Notes under the pieces: model-generated
Database searches by the model: none
What the model saw: only the letters and a program-made list of their open reading frames with translations
Told to the model about the DNA's origin: nothing
Translations under genes and position numbers: made by a program
Origin: Anaeramoeba flamelloides
Lineage: Eukaryota; Metamonada; Anaeramoebidae
Reading direction: 5' to 3'
Assembly: GCA_027625915.1 (NCBI GenBank)
Contig: JANTQA010000057.1
Location: 8,618,001-8,682,000 of the forward strand
Length of the DNA: 64,000 bases
Part shown: positions 1-13,438 of the stretch, in pieces
How the letters are laid out: every line of letters begins with the position of its first letter
Position numbering within the stretch: the stretch's first letter is position 1

Positions 1-933
1 GATCCCTTAACCAAATAAAAGAATAAAAAACTTCGTTTTGTACAAAAAGAGCAAAAAAATTCTCTTAATGGAGCCCTTTTGATTTTTGTAACCAAACAAA
101 TACTGTAAATTAAAATTTATATTTCAACAAAATTATTGTTCAAAAATTAATCCACTAAATTCTAAATAAATAATAAAAATTGTATTACATTTTTCTTTTA
201 GGTAAATATTATATCTCCAACTTTTCAAACAGCACTTTATAAAGACAAATAAAATGACCTGTTAAATATTAGAAAATTTTTGTTCATTTAAATCGATAAT
301 ATGCTTTATTCAAAGACAAGTTTAAATAATTTCTAGAATGTAAAAAATCAAGGAAAAATTTTGAAACATTTATTTGAATCACCACACAGCAATTTTTACT
401 TAATTGGAAAAATTTCTAACAAATAAAATCATACTTACTAATTTTGAAAAATATTGAAGAAAATGTAATACAAACTTACTACCTTGTCAGTAAAAGTTCG
501 AGTTTTGTTAACCAAATTTTTTTCAATGAAGGTAAAATTGATATAATTTTTGAACAAAAATTTTGTTAAAAAATAAATTTCAATTTAAATGATCTTTTTT
601 ACCAAGATTATGGAAAGTTTGTGAAGAAAAAGGTTGATTTTCTTTGTAATACCTAATATTCTCAAAGGGTAAATCAGAAATTCAAGAAGATCGTTAAAAA
701 AAAATTGATCTTTTTAAAATGTCAAAATAAATTTTTCAACTTTGACCAGCCAGAATTTTCCCTTCAAAACAAAAAAAGACAATTCTATCACTACCGTGTA
801 AATAGTCTTTTTTGTTTCCTTACAATGTTTCTTCTCAAGAGGAATTTTCATTTTGAGCATTTTGTTTTTACTTTTTTTTAATTTAGTGTTTTCTCTTTTC
901 GGTTCCAAAAGATTAGAAAACAAAAAATTTTAC
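1..933. other. AT-rich spacer before first gene
   Basis: Mostly A and T with many short homopolymers. I see no coding frame with protein-like composition, no RNA gene and no inverted-repeat element. Open frames here are short and of low complexity. It probably holds the promoter and leader of the gene starting near 934, but no motif can be pointed to. Confidence 0.5.
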
Positions 934-3900
934 ATGACAACCATTTTTCCAACCAAAACAATTTGCTGGATCCAAGAAATATTAAAATTAAAAGAACCAC
1001 CAGAATTAAAACTACCGTCTTTTTTAAATGAATGTTACAGGGTTATGTATTTTCTTTATTTCCAAAAATTCAAGAAGAACAGACAGTAATTTTTAATCGA
1101 TTGAATATATTAATTCTTATTTTGGAAGAGTCTCAAATTGTCCATGATTGTTTCTTTTTTTTTCTTTTTTTAATAATTTTTTTTTTTTTTGTCTCCCTCA
1201 AATTAACAAGTTTAAATGAAAATCAATTAATTCAAAAGATGGTAATGCTATCAAATCAGTTTGAAAGTACAACAAAAATAAATTTTAAACAACAAGAATA
1301 TTTCAGTTCTCCCAACAACAATGAAAAGATCAAATATCTTTTATCCTTTATGAATTCTTTTTATGAATTAAGCAAACAAAAAATAAATCTGATCAATAAT
1401 GAAAAAACAAAGATGGATCCGAATCTAAGCCAAATTTCAAAAAACAAAACAAGGAGAGCAAACAACACAAACCTCAACACAGTCAAAAATAATAATGGCC
1501 ACAGAAATTCCCAACAAATCAATGAAAACGGTTTGACTGTTGATCGGATAGTACTGCAATTATTTGTCGAAAAGAAATGCAAATTTGAAATCTTTTTTGA
1601 TCAAAGTCCAATTCACAAAAGAACGAACAAGATGAATAAACATAAAAAGAAGAAGAAAGTACAAAACTTTCGGAAAAGTAAAGCCAATTTAAGGTTGGAG
1701 TGTGATTTTTTTGTATTTGAAATAGATATCGGGTTTAAATTAAAAACAAGATATTCCGATTGTAAAGATGCACAAATAATATTCAGTCCAGAATCAAAAA
1801 CAAAATTCCGTTTTTATATTACTTATGAACAGCAATTTGAATTAGAATCACAAAACATACAGCAAAGGAATATTCTCCAAAAAACTTTTCAAATGTATAA
1901 ACATTATTATGGCAATTTTACTGAAATTCATCCCATTTCTGGAAAAATATTAAATTTCGAAACTGAAATTGAGTCACTCGCTTTACGATGTTATTTTAAT
2001 AAAAAATGTACTTTTAACATCCAATCAATAAATTATCAAAAATATAAGGAAAATGAAGAAAAAAATTTGAAATTATACAATCAGAATAAGAATAATTTTT
2101 TTAATTCAAAATTAATTTTACAACATCAATTTTTCATATTATTTTTAAAAAAAAATAAGACCAAAAAATTGGAGTGGAGAAAATATAATTTTGATCTTAG
2201 AAAACGAATTCCCTTCAACCAAAATTTGCTTAACAAGAAAAAAAAAATAAATATACAAATTGACTGTTTAAAATTATCAACAAAACAAAAATATAATTTA
2301 AAATTTCAATTTAATAATTTTAAAAAAAGATTATTATTTCTGGAATGTTTTTTAAAATTTAAAGAAAAAAGATCAACTCAAGATAATCAATTATTTTTTT
2401 CCAAATTTTCCAATCAAGATAATTCAAACTTTAACCATAATCAAAATAAAAATAATAACAGACAAGATAAAAATGAAAAAATTTGGAATGTATTAAGGGA
2501 CTATCCCGAATCTCAAAATCTTACAAGGAAACAACAACAAGAAGAAGAAGGAAAAAAACAACAAGAAGAACAACAACAAAGCAAACAAGAACGAAAAAGA
2601 AAAAACAACGAAAACAAAAAACAATTACAAATATTAAATAATTTTGAAACAATAAATCCATATAGTCAAGTAAATTACTTTGCATTATTTGACACTCTTG
2701 GATCTTCCGAAATTATACTCGACAGATTAAAACATCCACCGTTTTATGAATGTATTCCGATTTCCCCATTAATTTTAAATTCCAAAAAAGCAATCAATAT
2801 TACAGACCAGCTGAATCAAAAGATATATAAATCGTTAAGAAAACAAGAAGAAATATTTTCAATCAAAATCAATGGTTTATTTATCCAATCGAAGAGCTTC
2901 CAAGTTTCAACTAATTTCCAATCAAAATTGAAATTGAAAATTCATTGTTTTGAAATTACATTTCATTTGACAAACAACAAAAATTCCAACTACGATGGTA
3001 AATTTAATCATTCTAACAATTTCACTAATAGCACTGGTTTACACAATTTGACAAAGGAGTATTCAAAAAACCAAAAAATATTTGTTCATCCCATTTATTT
3101 AAATAGCTTTATTTTGATTGATCAAGAAACTGACACCAAAATTCTTTTTGAATGTGAACACAATTTCAACTGCTGTTTGGTTTGCAATAGCTTTTTATCA
3201 TTCCGGGAGCGATATGCCCGGTGGCTTGTATCCAAAAGAATAAAAACAATAAAATCCAATTTTATTTATTTTCTTATTCCCAAGGAACCATTTTATTCCA
3301 AATATCAGATTCAAAGAATAAACAATTTCAATCTCAAAAAAAAGAAATTTTCCATTTTTGATTATAAGATGATTACTAAGAAGAAATCTCATCAAAATAT
3401 TAATACGAACAAAGATAATGAGATATTTACTTTAATGATCTTTGATTCTTTTGAAAACATCATTGGTAACATTCAAATAATTTTTTATAGGCAATTTTTT
3501 ACAATAAAATTTCAAAATTCCATTCCAACAATGAAAAGGTTTTATAGTTATTATACAAAATTTATATCTTTTAATAAAGATCCTAATTTTGGCAGATTTC
3601 ATATTGATGAATTTAAATTTATTAATATAAGATTTTTCAACATTGAACAAAGAAACGATTTTTTATTAAAATTAAAACAACAACAATTGATAAACAATAT
3701 TAATTTGGCTTCAATAAAAATCTTTGAATTTAAATGCAAATTATCCACTAATCATGGCACCTTTGAAGTAATAATTAAAATTAAATCTGGTTATTTTATG
3801 ATAATCACTTCGTTGGATAAGTTATTTTGTGAATATTCTCCAAAGAGTTTTCTTCAAATAAAAAAAAAAAAAGGGATCAATAAATTAAAATATCATTTTG

Positions 3901-6134
3901 GCAACGGGCAAATGATAAAATTATTATTTGATAATTTTAAAGAATCTGAGAAATTTATTACTATTATTCAAGATTATAGTTATAGGTTTTTTTCACAGAC
4001 TATAGGTAATAATTATCAAAAATGTATCGGGAAGATCTCTAATTTAAAACAATTTTCAACAATTTATATAGGGGATTATTCGTTGATAGTATTGACCACA
4101 ATGCCTATTCAGAAAAATAAAAAACATAGGCAATTACAACAAAAGAATATTAAAAGAAAAAATAATTCTAATAGTTTGAAAAAAAAAAAAAATAAAATAA
4201 CAAAAGCTTTACCAATAAGAATTGATAGATTTGATATCAAAAAATCTAATGTTATAATTTTACCAAAAGATCAAAAAAAAATTCAAATTTTATTTCCAAA
4301 CAAAACTTATTTTATTATTGAATTTAATAATTATCAACAGATAAAATATTTTATATTATTTTTTAAACAACAAATATTCAAATATTTAGGCTTCAATTCC
4401 AAAAATTTGTTAAAAACACATATTATTCAGAATTATTTCGACCTTTTTCAAATTTATATCCTGAATTCAAATTATAATATCATTAATATTGCTATATTAA
4501 AATTATTCCACAATGAAATTTTGATAATGGGAAAAACTCTGGAGAATGACAAAATAAAAAATATTTCTTGCAAAATATCACAAGTTGAAATTGAACAAAG
4601 CGAAATTAAAAACGACATAATTCGGTTTGGTATAATAAATAAAATAGAAAAGGTGCTGAATAATGGACACGATTTGGAACAGGAACAAGAAAAAAATATT
4701 ACGAAATATATTTCTTTTAAAAATTATCATAATAGGAAAATCTTTTTAATGAAATATAATTATTATAAAAATGGGCAAATACCCAATAATCAATATTTTA
4801 ATAATAAAAATAATGGTGGAGAAAAAAATAAATATTCAATTTTAAGCTCAAACCAAAAATTATTTACAAATTTTCAAAATATTAAAAAAAAAAATAGTGA
4901 TAATTCAAATATTAGTAACAAATTAAAGAAAAACTCTCTATTTTTATCAAACTCTTCATTAACTTCTGATAAAAGTCCCGAGTCCATTTCAGATTCAAGT
5001 GGGAATGATAATGAAATACTTTTCCCATTTAAAGCCAAAGGTAACCATTTCAGATTAACTTTCTTAAATAAGCAATATAGAAAAATTGACTCTGGTAATT
5101 TACAATTTGATTTCAAAGGGAAAAATATTTTAATAAACCGAAAAAAAAATTCAAATAAAAACGTTGTTTTATCCCAAATTGAAAAAATTATCATAATTGT
5201 GGATAAAAAATTTAAAAATAATAAAATTGCATTATTTGAAACCTTCAATTCCAATTCCTTTATATTTTCAACTCGGTCATATCAAAGAAAGATGGAGTTA
5301 ATTAATGACTTAAAATATTTGAAAAAAATAATACACAATAATAAAATATCAAAAGATATTTATCATCGGAATGATATAGATAATAAGGAAGATTACAGTT
5401 ACTTGAAAACAAAAAATTTAACTGTGAATAACCAGAATGAAAATTTTGCATTCAATGTTTCATATTTTAATTTGAAAGGAAAAGAATTGTCTACTGGCGA
5501 GATCGAGGTTTATTTAAAGCAAAAAATCATTAGATTTAAATCACATTCTGCAAATAATAACCAATTAAATTCAATTCAAAAATTCATACATATAATTGTA
5601 GATTTGAATTTATCCTATATTAAAATCCATCTAAACAAACATAAACAAAAACATTCCCTGTTACAAATTTTAATTAAAAATAATCAAAGTAATGAAAATA
5701 ATTCTTTTATATGCCAATTAGATTCCCGCAACGAAAGGTTCCAATTAGCTTTATTAATTGATAATATGAAAATCGAAATTGATACAACAAATGAAAACTC
5801 TTCAACGCAATTAAATTCTAGGATCAGAAAAAATGAAAAAAATTTCAAAGTAATTTTATTAAATTCCAAGTATAAACAAATAGATGAATTATCAATGAAA
5901 ATTCAAAAATATTCGTATATCATCGAAAGTTTAAATAAATTTCAAAAACAGAGGTTCTATTTATTCCCAGAAGATGAAATACAAATCGATAAGAAGTTTC
6001 ATGATATCATACACGTCTGTTTATACCAAAGCGAAAAATACTCTTTTAAAGTGGAAAATAATTTGGTGGCAATATATTTATCAGAAATTATGAATTCAAT
6101 GAAATTATCAAATGATCTCTTTGTTCAAAAATAA
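934..6134 (+). CDS. Giant CH-like plus tandem PH-like repeat protein
   Basis: The main open frame runs 1032-6134 (1700 codons). Just upstream, in another frame from ATG 934, lies a stretch (TKTICWIQEILKL, then LPSFLNE) that reads like the start of a calponin-homology domain. The main frame continues it (LQGYVFSLFPKIQ, FNRLNILILILE, LNENQLIQKMVMLSNQ). The frame changes near 1033-1036, so this is an unseen intron, a sequencing indel or real damage. Past a Lys/Gln-rich linker (codons about 500-535 of the main frame), the protein shows about nine modules of 90-120 residues sharing one beta-strand pattern ending in a helix, as in PH-like folds. Clear ones lie at codons about 799-886, 898-986, 997-1116, 1135-1246, 1331-1433, 1471-1580 and 1603-1693. 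No catalytic motif is visible. CH plus PH-like domains suggest a cytoskeleton or membrane scaffold; this is inference. Composition is heavily Lys, Asn, Ile and Phe. Confidence 0.6.
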
Positions 6135-7997
6135 GATAATTATTATTTTAATTCATTAGGATCTTTTTGGAAAATAAATTATTTTTTTTCTCAAAATTAT
6201 CAATTTTTTTGAGATTATTATTATTTTGTTTTAAAAAATTAATGCCTAAAGACTTTATTGTAAAAATTAATTCTTTAGATATTTTTTCAAAATTTATTAT
6301 ATTTTTCTTTATATTTAATCTACGATGATTGATTATAAAAAGTTAAAAAAATAAGAAATAATTAAATAAAAACAAAAAAAAATCAATTTAAAAAAGTTGA
6401 TAAAAATTCGAATTTTGGAGTTATTTATTTTGAATTCTTTCTGAAATTCTTAAAATACATGTAATGTTTATCATTTCTAATATTGACATTAGTAATATTT
6501 TCATTGAAATAATTTTTCATTAAAGTAAAAAATTCATTGATTTCTATTACAATTCTTTTCAAAAATAAAATTATTATAAATTTATTTTTACATAAAATGA
6601 TATTATCATTTGAAATAGATTTTTGTAAAAAAAAAAAAAGAATCTCTTTTAAATTTTTTTGATAAAATTTTAATATTTTTTAAAATATTTTAAAGTTGAG
6701 TTTTATTTTAAAGGGTTTTTTTGTAAGGGTTTTCTTTGTTATCATATTTTCTAGTCAACAGTGTCGGTTTCAATGGATGTATTGTATGAATCTTAAAGTG
6801 TTTGAAATAATATTAGAAGAAAAACAAATATTTCTTGAGTATAGTACTGATTATTAAAATAGAAATTTTTATATTATAATAGATAACTTCAATTTATCAA
6901 AAAAATTATTTTTAAAAAATTTAATTTTTAAATGTGCCAATGGTTTTGAAATCGAGTTTATATTGATTTCTAAAATATACAGAAATCTCTAGAAAAGTTA
7001 ATGGTGCTTTTTTTTAATTTGAGAAACAAGCTGAAAATTTTAAAAATTTTCTCTTTAATTCTCAAATTAAAAACCTCTAACGCGAAGTGAATTATCGTGG
7101 TGAGATATTACAGAATTCAAAAGTAGATAGAAAAAATGATTTATTTAACTAGATTCTTTTAAATTCTGGAAACCCTAACGTGAGTGCAGAGGTTTTTTTT
7201 AACGGGGAAATTAACGGGAAGTTTATAAAATTTTCAGTATATTTCTCAAGAAGAAAAAAAAAGCAAACCGCGTACAAAGGTAATTATGTTGAATCACCTC
7301 TCTTCAATATTAAAAAAAAAAAAAAAAAAAGTTTTTAAAAATGTGATTTTGTTGGTGTAAATTAATCTTTGGGAAAATTAATTAGATTTTCCATCTCCAC
7401 AAAAAAAAAAAAGAAAAGTGTTAATTTTTTATGAATTAATAACTCATTGATATTTCTTTCAGGATAGATATTTTTTGGTTGAAAATAGAAAATTTTTATC
7501 TTTTGGATGTTAACCATTCTCTTCTATTATGAATATCCTACTGGGAAGTCGATTTTTTTAATTTTTTTCTCAATTTTAAATAAAATATTATTGTATTAAA
7601 AATATTGAATAAATTATCAAAATAATTTTCACATCTGATCACAAATTCACTTTTTTTGATTAAATATCTACGAATTTATTAATCTGATATTCCCAACTTT
7701 GGTTTTTTATGAAAAAAAAAAAAAAAAAAGAAAAAATTCATATTTATTTCCAACTTTAAAATCCTGAATAATTTTCAGATCGATCAACTATGAACAAAAA
7801 TAAAATAAACTTACATCTATACAAAAGAAAATTTTTTTTTTTTTTTTTCAAGTTTCGGGCCACATAAACCGTAAAAGCCAATTTCTAGTCTTTAAAAAAA
7901 AAATTAGAGAATTCTCAAAATTATTTTCATTCAGGATGCACCAAATCCCATGTTTTGTGATCTATTTATTGATAAAAACAATTAACTGTTATTAATA

Positions 7998-8483
7998 TAG
8001 GTTTATCTTAATAAGGGGTGTATAATGATTATAATCTGGGTTTCAAAATATAATCCGTGCTTTTTTTTCTTCTTGTACCAATACAACATCCAATTTACTG
8101 CCAAATAGTATACCTAAATTCAAATCAATTTTTAATATAAACCCCTTGATATTTTGAGTAAAATTTAAATTATGAAGACAATTAGTTGAAAATTTTTCCA
8201 TAATATACTCAATTTTATTCTTCATTACTTTTCTTTTTTGATACAAAAATTTATCTCAAAAAAAATAACTCTATTTTTTGAGATAAATTTTGCAATTTGA
8301 TCCTTTAATTTAAGAATTTATATTTGACTATTTGAACTTTAAGAAATCAAAATCGTATTTAATTAGGGTTTAATGTTGGTTTATTTCATCGGTTGGTGTA
8401 TAGGCCTTCTATAACTAACAAATACGCTTTATATTTTGAAACATAGATTTAACTTTTCTGCACACTTTATTTTGACAACAGTA
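7998..8483 (-). mobile_element. Family B element, copy 1 (inverted)
   Basis: About 486 bp, reverse orientation to the copies at 11106, 45875 and 58653. Its right end (CACACTTTATTTTGACAACA) matches the TIR of the other copies; the left end is more worn. It contains the family's shared internal frame, readable on the minus strand at 8043-8246 (LNLGILFGSKLDVVLVQEE). It is probably a non-autonomous DNA element with TA/CAGT-type ends. Confidence 0.7.
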
Positions 8484-9404
8484 ATTAAATTTTTGTTTTT
8501 TTTTTTTTTGATCAAGTATAGTTTATGATTTCCTTAAGTAATTTAAGAGTTATTTATTTTATGTTCTAGCAAAAAATATCCTTTAAATTGAATACTAGAG
8601 TTAGTGAATCATATTCTTTAAAAAATGAACCTTTTTTTGGGACAATTATAATTAAAAAAAAATCATGGTTTACTTTTATAACATGTATTTTAGGCTCTGG
8701 AAACTCGTGTTTTGGGTAACTGGCGACAAAGTTTATGATCAATAATCAAGAAATATACCTACTTTCTATTCTGATTTTGATTACTTTGAAAAAATTGAGG
8801 AAATACTTTAGATCGAGATTGAAATTATTGGATCCCTGTTTATTTTTTTATTTATTATTTTGGTATACAATTATGTGAAATAAAAATATGTGGTGATTAT
8901 ATATGAAGAATTGTTAAGGAACTAGTCAACTAAAAAAAAACAACAAATACAATATAATGACTAATTCAAAAATATTTATCAGATCTGGAAATTGAAAAAC
9001 AAATTTAAAAACTCTGATTACTAAAAAACAAAACTTACTTTTAAAATTATTTTCCAAAATTGATTATTGTTTTTACAAGTTTGATCAATTTTTTCTCTTT
9101 TTCTAAAAAATTCAAAATTCAATATGTCTTAATATACGGGGACAATTTTTTTTTTAAAGAATTTGTTTTAATGAATATAGAATGCTAAATTTGATTAGAA
9201 TATTGTTAAAACCAGCCCCTAATTCACTATTTGAGTTCGACAAACCCCCATAATCTTTTACTTAAAATCGAAAAAAAATAAAAAAATTTTCAAAGTTTTA
9301 GTATTTTGTAATTACTAAAATCAAAATCATTTCAAGATCTGTCAATAAGGGTTTGAGTTTGCTGTTTTTTCTTCCAAATTCGAATAAATAACGAAAACCA
9401 TTTT

Positions 9405-9864
9405 ACTGTTGAGAGAAAAATGTTGGACACAGAAAAATGGTTGGACACCTTTTTTAATTGGGAACATTAGCAAAATTGAAAATCAAATCCTATTGATAAC
9501 TAGGTGAATTTTATATAAATTCAGGTTTAAAGGTGTTATAAGTTCAATAATCTGTGGTTTGTGTAGAATACTCATTTGAATGGTTCATAACTATAGTAGA
9601 TCATGCTATTTTAACAAAAATCCAAGTTCTAGTAAAGTTTACTATTAATTCTGAAAATGGTAATTTTTAAACTTGCTTTAGGTTATCAGAGATAAGATTT
9701 TGAAAAAGTAGAATTACATTAATACTTATTCCAATAAGTAGATTATTGTTATTTTCTTTATTTATTTCACAAACAATTGTAATTAAAAATCATTTTCAGT
9801 AAGGTTCCCAATTAAAAATGCTGTCCAACTATTTTTCTGTGTCCAACATTTTTCTCTCAACAGT
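9405..9864. mobile_element. Family H, 460-bp TIR element
   Basis: The two ends are inverted repeats of about 65 bp, starting ACTGTTGAGAGAAAAATG, with only a few mismatches. Each arm holds TTGGACA twice. The interior has no coding frame. Only one copy is seen in this window. High arm identity suggests recent insertion into J1. A target duplication is not clear. Confidence 0.8.
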
Positions 9865-9895
9865 TATTTCTTTTTAAAAATGGAAATTTGTGTGG

Positions 9896-10095
9896 GTTAT
9901 CTCCTTTTTATTTTTCAATATTTTCCCTTTCACAAAAAAAAAAATTTAAATATTTATGTATTGTTTCGAAGGCTAAAGGCCAAGGAACAATACAACACAT
10001 ATTTTCACAGAGTCCAAGACGAGGGAAAATATGGCTAATATTTATAATTTTTTTTTTTGTGAAAGGGAAAATATTGAAAAATGTGAGGAGATAAC
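9896..10095. mobile_element. Family C, 200-bp TIR element
   Basis: Ends GTTATCTCC and GGAGATAAC are inverted copies. The arms extend through a near-identical stretch of about 45 bp reading CAATATTTTCCCTTTCAC. The middle (about 9970-10030) is richer in GC than the surroundings. It lies 31 bp to the right of element H, so the two form a cluster within J1. Confidence 0.75.
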
Positions 10096-11105
10096 TTACT
10101 TATCAACCATAGAGTGTCATTTTAAAGACACTTTACATTATTTATTAATTTTTTTTTTTTAAAAATGAGGGAAAAAGGACAATACGGCTAATATTGTCCT
10201 TTTTGGAGTAAAAGGGACAGATATAAACCAATAATTTTACGATTTGAATTTTTTCAAATTTTTCTTTGAATTTTCGGTTGATAACATTTAAAATTTTTTT
10301 CTTGAAAAAATACAACTCCTGTTTTTTTGTACCGAGTGGAAAACACTCCACCAAAACAAAACAATTTTAAACCCAAAATTCAAATTAAAGTATTCTTTCT
10401 ATGTGTTGAGAAAATAAATTGCTCTTTTTTGTTCTTTTCTTCAACTAAAAAAAAGATAAAATATAATTACTACCAAACATTCAAGCTACAAACAGTTTTA
10501 TTCCTGATGTGTATTTGTAATTTTTGAAATCCATTTTGTAATAAATAATCTCAAAAAGGAAATCTCATGAATGAAAATGAGTACCAAATCCCCGATGTCT
10601 ATTATGGAATCAATTTTTGAATAAAAAATTTCACTTCTAAAAAAGCAATTAAACACGATTTTCCAGTCTAACTCTTCACCGAATTCCATTTTATCCTTTA
10701 GAATTCGAAATTGAAATGATTCTTTTCCAAAAAAATAAAATACCTTCTTATTTTTCTAACAATTGTAGTATTTTAAGACATTTAGTTTTTTATTACAAAT
10801 CTATTTTGTATCAATCTCTTATGATCAAAAAACCGAGTATCTAAGCTTTTTTAACCATGTTAAATTCAAATTTTAATAAGTAACTCTTCATTCAATCCCA
10901 AATTAATAGATTTTTAATTATGTTTCCAAAATAAGTAAAAAATGTTTCAGTTTTTTATCTTTGAATTTTTTTCTTTATTAGTTTATTGATCAACAATTCC
11001 CATTCAATTTTTAATAATAGCATAAGAGTGGATATTATTTTTGGTATCTATTACAGGAAATTAGAAAAAATAAAAAATACCGAAATTGTAGCAAAAGACA
11101 GATAC

Positions 11106-11587
11106 TATTGTACCCAAAATAAAGCGTGCAAAAAAATATTATGAGTGTTTCAAAATAAAAAGCGTGTTTTTTTGTTAGAGTTGGACAACACATTAACCAA
11201 TCAAAGAAACCAACAGCAAACCCGAAAAAAATATGGTATTGGTTTCTTAAAGTTCTATTATTTGAATTGAAATTCTAAAAATGTAGGATCAAATAGCAAA
11301 TTTTATCTCAAAAAATAGAGTTATTATTTTTGAAAAAATTTTAATCAAACAAAAACAAAAAATTTAAAAAAAATTGAGAATATTAGGAAAAATTTTCAAC
11401 TATTTGCATGAATAATTTAAATTTTACTGAAAATAACCAGACCTTTACTTTCAAAATTGATTTGAACTTAGGTATACTATTTGTTAGTAGATTGAATGTT
11501 GCCTTGGTACAAGAATAAAAAAAAGCACGGATAATATTTTGAAGAACGGATTATAGTCGTTGTGCACGCTTTATTTTGATCACTGTA
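11106..11587 (+). mobile_element. Family B element, copy 2
   Basis: 482 bp, collinear with the copy at 58653-59134 over its whole length. The right TIR reads CTTTATTTTGATCACTGTA; the left is a worn inverse. It has the family hallmark segments AACCAATCAAAGAAACCAA and GAACTTAGGTATACTATT. It lies inside J1. Confidence 0.8.
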
Positions 11588-13438
11588 TTTGTGAATCATT
11601 GAAAAAAAATTATTTTATTTTAAAGAAGAATGAAATCGAATTAACGACGACGGAAGTGGATGTAACAAAGTACACTAAAAAAATGAAATCGTTCGTTTTA
11701 AATAAATATAATCTGAAATAATCTATTTAATTTCAAAAAAATTCCAATAATTATTTTAAACATTAAAAATACTTACTTTATTTATTCAACAAAATAATAA
11801 TAGAAACATTTTTTTCTTTTTGTTGATCTAAAAATACAATCTGAGATAACAAAACCAAACCGTTGAATTAAAAATTCTTCACAAAACCATTTTTTAAAAC
11901 CTAGGAAAAACCAACTTCTAATCTGAAGAAATACTTTTTAATTTGATTATTTTTAATCCATAATTTATAAACTAATCTTAATAATTCCAGGGTATTAGTA
12001 ACAACACAAAGGTTAAATTTATCAGTAGTTTTTACAATTTATTTCTCAATTTAATAAATATTTTAAAACAAATAAAACTAATTCAAATTAATAATTCTAA
12101 TAAAAAAAAATAAAAGATATTCTCAATTAACTTATTTTAATAATAAAAGTTCCGTGTTTATACTATTAATATTTGAAAAAGAACATATTACCCAATCTTT
12201 TAATTTCATAATATTTATTATAACTTTGTGAATAAAAATAGGTTGATCAATTTTTACAGATCTTCAGGGAAAAATTATTGATTTATTTTTCTTGTTTTTT
12301 TTAAATAAGAATAAAGGTTCGATGTTTTTTTCATAAAAACCTCAGAAATTACTAAAAGTGTGATTTCTTCAAAATGAAAAAGTTTTTTGCTACTTTTTCT
12401 TTTATCTTATTCTTTTGAACGAAAAATTCAAAAAAAAAAGATCAAATTTTATTTAGAAAATTAAATTGGGAAAAATTAACATCTTTTAATAAGTTAAAAT
12501 CGATTTCTCTAAAGTTGATCAAGAAGATTTTTTATCTAGAGTTTTAAATGTATTCCTGGTGGAACTAATTCCCAGATTACCTTTGTAAAAAAATATAAAT
12601 TAGACTTGCTAATATTTAAAAAAGGTAACAAAATCATCAAAATTATGTAAAATTCAAACACCAACCTTTAAAGCATTGTAAGACACCAAAATCGAAATTA
12701 AAAAATAACACAATTCTTTCCAACACCCACAGCGTTAAATCAAAAAACAACCATTTTTTTCAACAAATTTTCCAAAATAACGTGGAAATTTAATTAAAAA
12801 CAATCAAAAAAACATCTGAAGGAACATACAGTAATTAAACATACTGTTTTTTAAAACTTTGATTTCTGCAAAATCAACAGTTCTATCAAAAATTTTTTCT
12901 AAATAACGCCATATTTCCAAATCGAAACAGTTAATTATTATTTTTAAAAATGGTTTGTCAGAACAGTATTTTCAACAAGATCAAAAGAGAAAACCAACAG
13001 ATCTAACCTTCATCAAATAGAAAAAAAAATTTTTGGAAAAATTCCCCAAAAAAAAAACTCTCTTATTTGAAAAAGGAAAAAAATGATTGGAAAACTTCAG
13101 GGATAAAATACCAACACTTTTTGGAATTAAAAAATCTTTCTCCTTCCAAAAAAAGAATTTCTCATTATGATTTTTCCAAACACAACCAATGTCAAATTAA
13201 ATGTTTTGAGCAAAATAAAAAAAGAAAAGGATCAACGAACAGAAAAAAATGAGTATCAAAGAAAAAAAGACAGTTTGGCAAAAGAAAATGATAATTTGTT
13301 ACAATAAAAAAAAAAAAAAAAAAAGTGAAAAAGAGTTATTAGAAATAGATCAAGTTAAATTATTTTTTCGTTTTTTGATACTGAAACATTCCGAATAAGT
13401 ATTTCAAATCGATAACCAACACTATTGGATTAAAATCT

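Larger units (their letters stand above)
8914..12618. mobile_element. Family J element, copy 1, with nested insertions
   Basis: The left end (TTAAGGAACTAGTC at 8914) and the segments 8914-9140 and about 11640-12618 align in order with the copy at 44693-46611, including a shared right part around ATTACCTTTG near 12577. The copy is swollen by about 2.5 kb between these segments, where H, C and B2 lie. The right end is worn. Without inserts the family would be about 1.2 kb. No coding frame is visible. Confidence 0.6.
6135..13438. other. 7.3-kb spacer filled with repeats
   Basis: No gene is supported. Elements B1 (7998-8483) and J1 (8914-12618, itself holding H, C and B2) occupy about half. The stretch 6135-7997 holds only homopolymers and a weak inverted repeat sharing AACCTCT near 7068 and 7190. 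The piece 12619-13438 is A-rich leader for the permease gene. A 61-codon Lys-rich open frame at 13067-13252 has no family resemblance and is probably chance. Confidence 0.6.

Noticed and set aside
13067-13252. 61-codon frame upstream of the permease
   Set aside because: Lys-rich, no relatives recognised, and it lies in A-rich leader sequence.
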